Positions 56,462-64,000 of a stretch of 64,000 bases of DNA are shown here, piece by piece. Source of the stretch: Lepas anatifera. Taxonomy: Eukaryota; Arthropoda; Thecostraca; Lepadidae. The position numbers were made by a program, and so were the translations under genes. The stretch lies in NCBI GenBank assembly GCA_034440635.1, contig JAOTON010001253.1, positions 868,001 through 932,000 on the forward strand. The letters are read 5' to 3'. The notes beneath the pieces were generated by a model. It did not search any database. It was not told where the DNA came from and was given only the letters and a program-made list of their open reading frames with translations. Position 1 is the stretch's first letter. The number at the start of each line of letters is the position of its first letter.

Positions 56462-57364
56462 TCAGCACTGGGTGTTGGCGCGACACCTTGCTTCAGTCCC
56501 ACTACAGGTCGCAAACTGCCAGACCGCGGCCGGGCCCCGCTCAGTGAGTGCCCGGTCTATGGCGGCGCGCGTATCAGCCCTTATAGCTGACTGCACTCTC
56601 CTATTTAAGTCCTTGTAGGTTTCGCGGTCACCGGTGCGCAGCGTCGCTCGGCGCTCTGCCGTCAGTCCCTTTGTTGCATCGGTGATAGGAGGGGCGGTCG
56701 GGTTTCGCACCTGGCGTCGTTTTTCCGGTGCGATCGCGTCCAGTATTGGCCGCATTACACTCAGAAAATAGTCCCACTGCGCATCCGGGCACCAGCTGGT
56801 GTACACCGGACTCCAGTCGACAGCCGAGAGGCGCAGATGTACTTCGTCGACATCAACTCGCCGCCAGTTCCGAGTTGTTACCCGGCGCACCGCCGGTCGG
56901 AAGCCGGGGAAGCGGAAGCTCGCGCGCGTCCAGTTGTGCGGGCTGTAGTCCGAGTGCAATATACCCGCCCGCTCCAGTGTGCACGACTGCTCCGAACCAC
57001 AGTTACTGCAAATGACGTCAATGACTGAGCCCGAAGAACGGAAGGTGGAGTCATTGATGTGCTGTTGCATCGAGAATGCATCCAGGAGCTGTCGGAATTT
57101 ACGAGTGGCGTGATTACTGGCGTTCATGTTGATGTTTATGTCACCGGCGAGCAGGATAGGTCCGCTGTGTATCGTCGATATGTATTGGAGCTGTTCTTTG
57201 AGATGGTCTATGTCTGACGCAACCTGAATCTGGGTATTGTTCGGAGGTCGGTACACGGAACAAAACATCACTTTCTGTCCTCCCGTCTTTGCCTGAATCC
57301 ACAGGGACTCTAGTTCAGAGCTGCTCGCGGGGCGGTCAGGTAGCTTGATGGTTTTCACCTCCAA
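56462..57364 (-). pseudogene. CR1-like LINE apurinic-type endonuclease, truncated
   Basis: 300 codons. It starts within the endonuclease: SSSELESLWIQ, VMFCSVYRPPN, LLAGDININM (the GD.N box), then SVIDVICSN and a modified HSDYSPHNW where SDH is usual. The N-terminal catalytic boxes are absent. After about residue 280 the frame shifts (the correct continuation, PVVGLKQGVAPTPSADADAL, is in the frame at 56320-56514). This endonuclease nicks the target DNA in working elements. Confidence 0.85.
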
Positions 57365-57379
57365 GTCGCAGATAATAAT

Positions 57380-58851
57380 CTGAAAGTTTGCCGGAACGAA
57401 AAGGGCTTTAAAATTTTACAAAAGAGAAAGTGTTGATAGGTTTTGCAGTGCTGCGACGAGGAGCATGATCATAAGTTGATAAGGTCTGACTGGCCTGCCT
57501 CCTCGAATCCAGATGTGATAGCCCTAACGGCTATAGACATGGCCCTGACGGCCCGCGAGTCGCACTGGGCCCTGTTGCCCAAAAATTCCCTCTGGATCAG
57601 GGGCGTAGCCAGGATTTCGCTCAGGGAGGGGCGGCGCCTCGAAAAGGGCCCCTGCGACAGCGCCAAAAGGGGCTTGATGGGTAAAAAGGGCCCTTATTGT
57701 TACAGAATAGAGTGCTGAAGAGGGCTTAAGAGGGCCCTGTCGGGTATGAAATGCAAAATTTGGCCACAGAGCATAATGCGGGCGAGCCGCGCTTCGCGCG
57801 GCTCGTGTCCTCAGGGGGGCCCTTCAGCCCTCAGGGAGGGACGGCTGTCCCTTCCGCCCCCCTTGTCTACGCCCCTGCTCTGGATCGTGGCTTTATTGGT
57901 TAACACGCGCAGTGGAGGGGGTCTTAAGTGTCCCCGCCTATTTTTCCGGGGTGGCCGAAGAATCGCTTGCACCCAGAAAACGCTACGTGGCTAAATTTGT
58001 GTGAACTCATGAGCGCGTGGATCGGTGAAATAATGTTAAGAAATTGTTGATAATTTCTTGAATCATAGGCTTTCAAAGTCAACCTATATTTTGAGACCGT
58101 TGCAATCGTTCGGCCGCACCAGTTCGCATACACTGTAGACCGAGTGGTGACGCAATAACGTCATAGAACCGGGCTAAATGTTACCGCTCGTGCCCTTGTT
58201 TTTATTAATTGGATGGTTTGGTGTATCCGCATTTGGGCAAAGTATAGCTATAGCTAAGCTCCCAAACCAGGGGTCAGAAAACCCTGTGTTACCAACTTAG
58301 TTGGGGAGAATCTTGGGAACCATGAGAATGGATATTTTCAAAACTGGGGCTAATGCCCATTAAGGTGCAATTAATCCATTCAATGTAATACGGTATCAAC
58401 ATTTGTGATCTAACCTACTCATTCTGTGGGCTCGGGATAATCATTTTCTCTTTTTTTGATAACGTGTAGACTTGCCTGTCTCCTCGAATCTGGATATAAA
58501 ATGCACTTAAATTGTATATTCGGGCACAGCCCTTCATCAGAATCATGTAGGTCATGCCGCAAATTGTCATGCGAATTGTCACAAATTGTCACATATTGTC
58601 ATGTCACAATAGTGTAGCCAGACCTGGGGGTCTGGCTACACGATAACAGAATTTGTGACATTACCTTCATGATTCTGATGAAGGGCTGTATCCGAATATG
58701 CAGTCTATTTTTTTTACATCTGGATTCGAGGAGGCAGGCCAGTCAGACCTTATCAACTTATGATCATGCTCCTCGTCGCAGCACTGCAAAACCTATCAAC
58801 ACTTTCTCTTTTGTAAAATTTTAAAGCCCTTTTCGTTCCGGCAAACGTTCA
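57380..58851. repeat. Fold-back region with nested inverted repeats
   Basis: 57380-57512 is the inverse of about 58722-58851 (gatcataagttgataaggtc and flanking bases). Inside, about 58470-58560 is the inverse of 58650-58740, with ccttcatcagaatcatg at the core. Between 57590 and 57880 is a 'ggggcgtagccagg' GC-rich MITE-like unit (aggggcgtagccaggattt to gtctacgcccctg). No gene. Confidence 0.65.
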
Positions 58852-59006
58852 GATATTGGGGTAAAAACTGATAATCGTTGAGGAAAGTAGAATATTTTTC
58901 TGACTTTTGTCCCCAACACCATGCGGGGAAAGTGAAGGAATGTGCGGGTGGAGAAAGGTCACAAACAGGTAACCACTGACCACTCTTGTCGCGTGATAGC
59001 CAGTGC
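58852..59006. other. Short unassigned stretch
   Basis: No domain recognised; the frame 58796-59080 (minus) spans unrelated repeats. Confidence 0.3.
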
Positions 59007-59014
59007 AATTGCAC

Positions 59015-59207
59015 CATTGGCGGATCCAGGAGCAACTTTTGAAAGGGGCCAAACCAACCTTTTTTGGGGGTCAGAGACAAAATCGCAAAAACGTAGTACC
59101 TATTTTTAAAGAAAAACTACCAAAATTTCCTCTTTGTGAGGCCAAAAGAAACTATTTTAGGCTTTGGTGGGGGCCACGGCCTCTTTGGCCCCCTGAATCC
59201 GCCAGTG
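59015..59207. mobile_element. Small hAT-like 'cggatccagg' MITE with 8-bp duplication
   Basis: 193 bp, ends CATTGGCGGATCCAGG and, inverted, CACTGGCGGATTCAGG. Flanked by AATTGCAC at 59007-59014 and 59208-59215. Related to 12804-12996. Confidence 0.85.
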
Positions 59208-59576
59208 AATTGCACTCATTTACCACATGATACCGCTGTCGAATCATAGGTGGATCCGGGATTTCTAATGGGAGAGCGCATTTAGTTCAGGGTGTGCCAA
59301 TTCGGCGTTCGGTGGGGGCGCCATTCGGACTAAGGGCATAGGTGCAGGAACGAGGGTGGCAGGGGCGGCTGCCCCCAGCTTTTGGACAAGGGGAAGTGCC
59401 CCCAACTTTAAACCGATTCTGGACCTTTTCCGTTAACCCTCCGGTTGGGGGTGTTTGAACACCCCTTGGGTGTTTTCCAACGATAAGAAAAAACGGCGGC
59501 GCGAAGCGCCGCCGTACTTGGCGCCCCTTATTCTTGATCAGTTTCGCAACTTTTTCCAAAATTTAACCCGCGCCCC

Positions 59577-60590
59577 ACCGGGGGTCCGGCGCCACCTTCG
59601 CCCCACCGGGGGCCATCGATGGCCCCCCTCTAACTCCGAAAATATGGGCGTTAGCACAAATCTGCAAAGTGCAATAGAAAGCTCGCGTGAATTCAGTAAG
59701 AAATTACTTCGCATGTTTTAGTGCTCAGGTCAATGGTTTGACCTCCAGAGGTCAAATTAGGTCAAGATCGGCTATTTTCACTCAAATATGCAATGATTAA
59801 GCAAACTGGGCATAACTCTTATGTCATTAGAGCTATTGAGGCCTGGTAAAGTACATTTGATAGCAAATTGCCAGTACTTTTTCCGTTATGTGGAACGTAA
59901 AGACCTCCCGCCAGTGGTATGACCTCCAGACGTCACCTGGTGACCTAATATGACCTAAGGTCACGAAAGGTCAAAAAGTGACCTTGCCGTATATCAAATG
60001 AAAGCCAGTGACAAGACAAACACGATGGTGTTTGTTTCACCGCTCTAGCTTAATTAGGCCAAAAGTTATTGTCAAAATACTGTTTTTGACCCCTGGTGAC
60101 CTTGGATGACCTTGGAAAAGTCAAAGGGCAAATATGACCCCTGTGATCCGTGAAAGGGTGTCCAAAAACGTTGTTCTGAGCAGTCTGAGTATTTGCAATA
60201 ATTTTTGTGGCTTTTATATCATGAAACAACTTTTCCCATGCTTTTCCAATGGGAGAGGTCGCCTCGTGACCTGACCTCAGGGCACGAAATCGAAAAATCC
60301 CCGATATACACCTTATAGACCCTGGAGGGGTTATGAAGTGTTGGAAGTTTCAAATTGATCGACTTTGAAATGTAGCTCTTACAGAGCTCTAAAGGTGAAG
60401 TGAGGTGACCTTACTTGACCTCGTCTGGTGACCTGACCTTGGGTGACCAGGGGTAAAAAATTTCAGGGATGATGGGAAAATGATGCAGTGAGAGGTAGAG
60501 CCCTCAAACGCGGTGCTGCGCCCCGTCGTTTTTCTGCTATCCCGGAAAAACCTTAGGGGGGCCATCGATGGCCCCCCGGTGGGGCGAGGG
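59577..60590. mobile_element. TTAA element of a related subfamily, rich in AGGTCA
   Basis: 1014 bp between TTAA at 59573-59576 and 60591-60594. Left end CCCGCGCCCCACCGGGGGTC; right end, inverted, CCCTCGCCCCACCGGGGGGC. The equivalent site in the other outer element near 4850 is uninterrupted. Many TGACCT/AGGTCA hexamers lie between 59725 and 60460. A nearly identical start of another copy is at 63781. Confidence 0.8.
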
Positions 60591-61447
60591 TTAAAGGTCA
60601 AGTCATGTCAGGTCAGGTCACCAGTGCAGGTCAAGTTAACTGACCTCCAAAAATGTTTAAGGTAACGTAAGTAAAAAATACGTGAATCCATCGGATTGAA
60701 ACTTATACTACGTTATGGTCTCACCAAGCGCTACAAAACATATTCCAGGATCTTTCAAATCCATGAGCTAGGGTCAAGTATGGATCATGACCTCTCCGTT
60801 GGAAATACATGGGAAAACAGAAATTGGGTTGTATTTGTGTAGATACAGCTGAGAATACCTTCATCTTTTCAAAATCGTTGTATCCTGGCCCCTTTTCAAG
60901 TTCATGTTGCAAATTCTGACCTGTGACCTCTGAAAGGTCATTCAGGGCTTCTTAAGCAGTTTTCAGACTTAGGTCAATAACTTTGCATGAAATGGCGATA
61001 CAGCTTTTATTTTGATGCCATTACGTTTGGATTGCTATTGCGAGTCGATTGAAATGTATATTGACTATGCTAGCTTAAAAAGTGACCTTGACCTGACCTG
61101 AGGTCAGGTCATTTTTGTGTTTTGACCGAGTATAGTCATATTCATAAGCGTCACCGCCGGCAAAAAAGTGGGGGGTGCAGCCAAACTTCAAACTCACGCT
61201 GACAAAAAACTTTCCACGTCAGGACCAAATACTGTTCGAATTTGGGATCCTGGTTGCCTTCTGAGGCGGCTGGTTATAAGAATGTCGGGTTTTCTCCCAT
61301 TTTGACTGAGATCAGGAAATTTTTACCAAAAAGTGGGGGCCAGGCCCCCTCTGCCCCCCCTTCGGTGGCGACCCTCTTGGTCATATTATACATCATTCGA
61401 TTCGCCGTGACGAGAGGAAGGGAATGGTGGCTCAAAAATGATTTTAA

Positions 61448-61891
61448 AGGGAATGTGGCACCTTGGTCGAATTCTGGAATTTAGTGTAATTAGGCGTACT
61501 TTTGGCCAAAAATAATGAAACCACTCATTATTCTCTGAAAAATTTACAATAAGCTCAATATTTTGATTTTTGAAATACTCCTCTAGGAAAAGAAATAACT
61601 ATCTGTGGATGATGTCATGATCTGGCAACCACTACCATACTGGAAACGCTTCAAGGGCTTCGATTGGCTGTTGCTCATCGTGACGTCAGCATATGTCGTC
61701 ACACCAGCAGCTCACAACAATGGCCGCCTGGCGAGAGGTACATGAGAGGTACATTTCGGGTAGGTTTTAGCTTTTTTCTACGGAAATATTGAGTTCCAAG
61801 ACAAATTATATATAGAGTACCGGGGTTTCCGGCATGCTTTACAACTTGGCTATCTCAGTTAAAATCATTTAATAATGGTGCCACATTCCCT
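61448..61891 (+). mobile_element. TTAA-type MITE, copy 4
   Basis: Best-preserved copy: TTAA at 61444-61447 and 61892-61895, ends AGGGAATGTGGCACC and GGTGCCACATTCCCT. Length 444 bp. Confidence 0.88.
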
Positions 61892-62121
61892 TTAACTCAA
61901 TTCTGTCAGATGCTAGAGCCCAAACGCTACTCCATGTGTTACCTTATTTGACCTGTCATGACCTCAATATTGATCTGTGCCAAAAAGAGATCTTTATAGT
62001 TTTTTTATGAATTTGTATGTTTTTGCAATTTTTGCTAGCCCGTATACGGGCCGAGTTCGTGGGGGGTGTTCCAACACCCTCACCAGGGCGAAGGTGGCCC
62101 GGAGACCCACCGGGGCACAGG

Positions 62122-63359
62122 CTAACAAATCAAAGTGATAGGGTAACAAATATGTAAACAAAAAGTGCCAAATCATATTTGACCCCATTAGCGGTGAAAA
62201 CTTTTGGCCCCCTCCCACCTTGGAAAAAGTTCCTGCGCCTATAACCAAGGGCATGAATCCTTCAGACATGCCACCAGAGGGGCATCGAATTTCCTTGTGG
62301 ATGAAGTACTACTCGCCGGGCGGTTTTAGGGGCGCCGGGGCGCGGCGTGGGAGCATCGGGGGGTCAATCAGGGACACGAGGCCCCCCTGTCCCTCTGGGT
62401 CCGCCATCGGCAATTCGTCGGATTGTGAGAAACTGGTTTTCGGAGAAGCAAAAGTGTGCTCCCCTTCTCACCGTGGACTAGACCAAACCATCATGGGCCG
62501 GTCCCGAATTTCGGCAGCACTCGGGCGGAGGTCTCGTAAAAAGCACGACTCATTTAGACTGAATGCCGGGCACATTCAGCGAGGAATGTGAGGACTGAAT
62601 ACCCGCCCGTCTGCGATCGAAGGTCGAGATGCAAGTTCCGACTGAAAATGTCGTGTCTCTCACCTAGTTTTCGAGCATTTACCAGGGTAGCTGATGCCAA
62701 AAATTGTTTGCCCTGGCTAACCTTGAACTGAAGTAATGGCAGTCAGGAGCACATTCACTTGGCATTGATGGAGGATCCTGTTGCCGTGTGGTCTGCTTGT
62801 GCGTCTCTCTACCTCTACTTGCATCTCTGTCTGGTTGCAGTGGGGTCTGAGGGATGGGCGGCAGCTCTTTGAACCTGGTCCACGCGGGATGAGGGTTGCG
62901 TTCGAAAAATATTTTTCTCGGATAGTTGTGTGAGAATAACCTCTTTCCTCAACTCTAATTCAGATATGATAATTTGATTCAACTCATTCCGTTAAGGCAT
63001 AGGCGTCAGAATGGGGGGAGCTGGTCCCGGCTATTCCTACAATTTCTTAATGTCCGTCAAATTAGAAAATTGTGTAACGGGCCAGCAGGGAGCGAAAAAA
63101 ATGAGCACACATCCGACGACATTTGATCTAGAAAGGCAAGCTTCTTGTCAGCAGCGGGATCAAAATGTACCAGCCCCTCCGGTCCGAGACCTGCAATATG
63201 TGTAATGAATTATTTCTGTAATGAATGAGTAATGAATAAATGAGTATTTCTGTAATGAATTGTAATGAATGAGAACCGGTTATTTCTCAGTGAAGGGCTC
63301 GAAGAAGTGATGGATGGTCGGGTTGAATATAAGAGTGGGGACGCAGCCATGTGTTTTGG
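62122..63359. other. No gene recognised
   Basis: GC-rich patch at 62320-62410 (gggcgccggggcgcggcg), otherwise mixed sequence. Frames at 62220-62591 and 63011-63205 show no known motif and no support for coding. Confidence 0.4.
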
Positions 63360-63776
63360 CAGGGGCGCAGCCAGAGCTTTGGTATGGGAGGGCACACCAA
63401 CTTTGAGGGGCACCCCGGGGAAAAAGGGCACTTTTTAAGGTAACCTAAAAAACTTACTATATATTTGTTTATATCATTTTTGGGCATCTTTGGTTCAATA
63501 CAAATGCAAATAAATCATTGATGGAGAAGGAAAACGCGATTCAAACCAAAAAAGGAAAAAAATATCACCAAAATGTCATGGAAGTAGCCAAAACACGACT
63601 GTTTTGGATAGATTTAAGGACAAATCAGCCAACTCATGCAAGTATTTAACATCAGAGAAATCAGCGGAGCATGTGATATCTGTTACAATGTGCAGGTTAA
63701 GGCATATTGGAGTCGAAAATTCATTTGTTATGACCTCTGGTTTTGTCGTGACAAGTGAGCCCTGGCTGAACGCGGC
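63360..63776. repeat. Fragment of the palindrome-arm family
   Basis: caggggcgcagccagagctt to ctggctgaacgcgg matches 7560-7970 (and inverted 40890-41310) with scattered changes. It stops at the TTAA insertion of the next element. The same block elsewhere in the genome suggests that the arm family contains an older, separate repeat. Confidence 0.75.
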
Positions 63777-63780
63777 TTAA

Positions 63781-64000
63781 CCCGCGCCCCACCGGGGGTC
63801 CGGCGCCACCTTCGCCCCACCGGGGGGCCATCGATGGCCCCCCCTCTAACTCCGAAAATATGGGCGTTAGCGCAAATCTGCAAAGTGCAATAGAAAGCTC
63901 GCGTGAATTCAGTAAGAAATTACTTCGCATGTTTTAGTGCTCAGGTCAATGGTTTGACCTCCAGAGGTCAAATTAGGTCAAGATCGGCTATTTTCACTCA
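63781..64000. mobile_element. Start of another AGGTCA-rich TTAA element (cut by window end)
   Basis: After TTAA at 63777-63780 the sequence follows 59577-59796 almost base for base. Confidence 0.8.

Larger units (their letters stand above)
46165..57375 (-). mobile_element. CR1-like LINE, split by hAT-like copy 2
   Basis: On the minus strand: endonuclease (56462-57364), reverse transcriptase first part (55590-56319), 8.4-kb insertion, reverse transcriptase second part (46314-47160), then a short 3' UTR with AATAAA near 46170. Without the insertion about 2.8 kb remains. The 5' part, with ORF1 and the start of the endonuclease, is missing. Confidence 0.85.
59437..62121. mobile_element. Outer-type TTAA element, second copy
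   Basis: Starts after TTAA at 59433-59436 (CCCTCCGGTTGGGGGTG) and ends CCGGGGCACAGG before CTAA at 62122-62125. Colinear with 4725-5470 plus 45265-45493. It carries two nested TTAA insertions (59577-60590 and 61448-61891) and a possible further short insert at 61150-61380 (caccgccggcaaaaaagtgg to cggtggcgacc). No transposase. Confidence 0.75.

Noticed and set aside
62220..62591. Possible small gene of 123 codons
   Set aside because: No motif, starts in repeat-like sequence, compositional patchwork; no support for coding.

Overview
This window is eukaryotic and almost certainly from an invertebrate animal. The first 508 bases hold the 3' end of a spliced nuclear gene for mitochondrial complex I (NDUFA7). 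Everything else is transposable elements (LTR, non-LTR and DNA types) and satellite-like repeats. The mix of BEL/Pao, Ty3/Gypsy, CR1-like, hAT-like and TTAA-flanked elements would suit an arthropod or another invertebrate. The species cannot be fixed from the sequence. No prokaryotic operon, CRISPR array or rRNA gene is present.

Layout. 3-508: last two exons of NDUFA7. 962-3629: a fold-back element with a perfect 8-bp target duplication. 3662-4106: first of four copies of a roughly 445-bp TTAA-flanked MITE. 4400-46165: a nest of elements about 42 kb long, one inside another. 46165-57375: a minus-strand CR1-like LINE split in its catalytic YADD motif by an 8.4-kb hAT-like element. 57380-64000: fold-back DNA, a 193-bp hAT-like MITE, a second copy of the outer TTAA element, and the start of a third.

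The nest can be read as a time series because each insertion keeps its target duplication. (0) A repeat built around 'cagctggtcag' motifs received a TTAA-flanked element (4725-45493). (1) That element received, at a TA, an element with CACTGAAAAAA ends (5474-45264) that is mostly one giant inverted repeat. (2) Its right arm received a BEL/Pao LTR retrotransposon (18757-40841, duplication AACAC). (3) The BEL 5' LTR received a Ty3/Gypsy element (19295-36473, duplication GTAAT). (4) The Gypsy coding repeat array received a 9.9-kb hAT-like element (25699-35559, duplication GTAGGGAC). (5) That element received a 5'-truncated CR1-like LINE (34110-35287). Side insertions include a tRNA-derived SINE in front of the Gypsy 3' LTR and a piggyBac-like MITE in the giant palindrome.

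Coding capacity. The Gypsy element keeps one long gag-pol frame, broken by one in-frame amber codon in gag and by the hAT-like insertion. The BEL copy keeps an open gag-protease frame but has lost reverse transcriptase, RNase H and integrase. The LINEs are truncated or mutated. Neither large hAT-like copy encodes a recognisable transposase. The most unusual features are the length and symmetry of the palindromic element, the degenerate ~20-bp arrays inside two unrelated TIR elements, the run of 51-bp repeats in the Gypsy integrase tail, the AGGTCA-rich TTAA elements, and a 223-bp tandem repeat that carries a tRNA-like cloverleaf in each unit.
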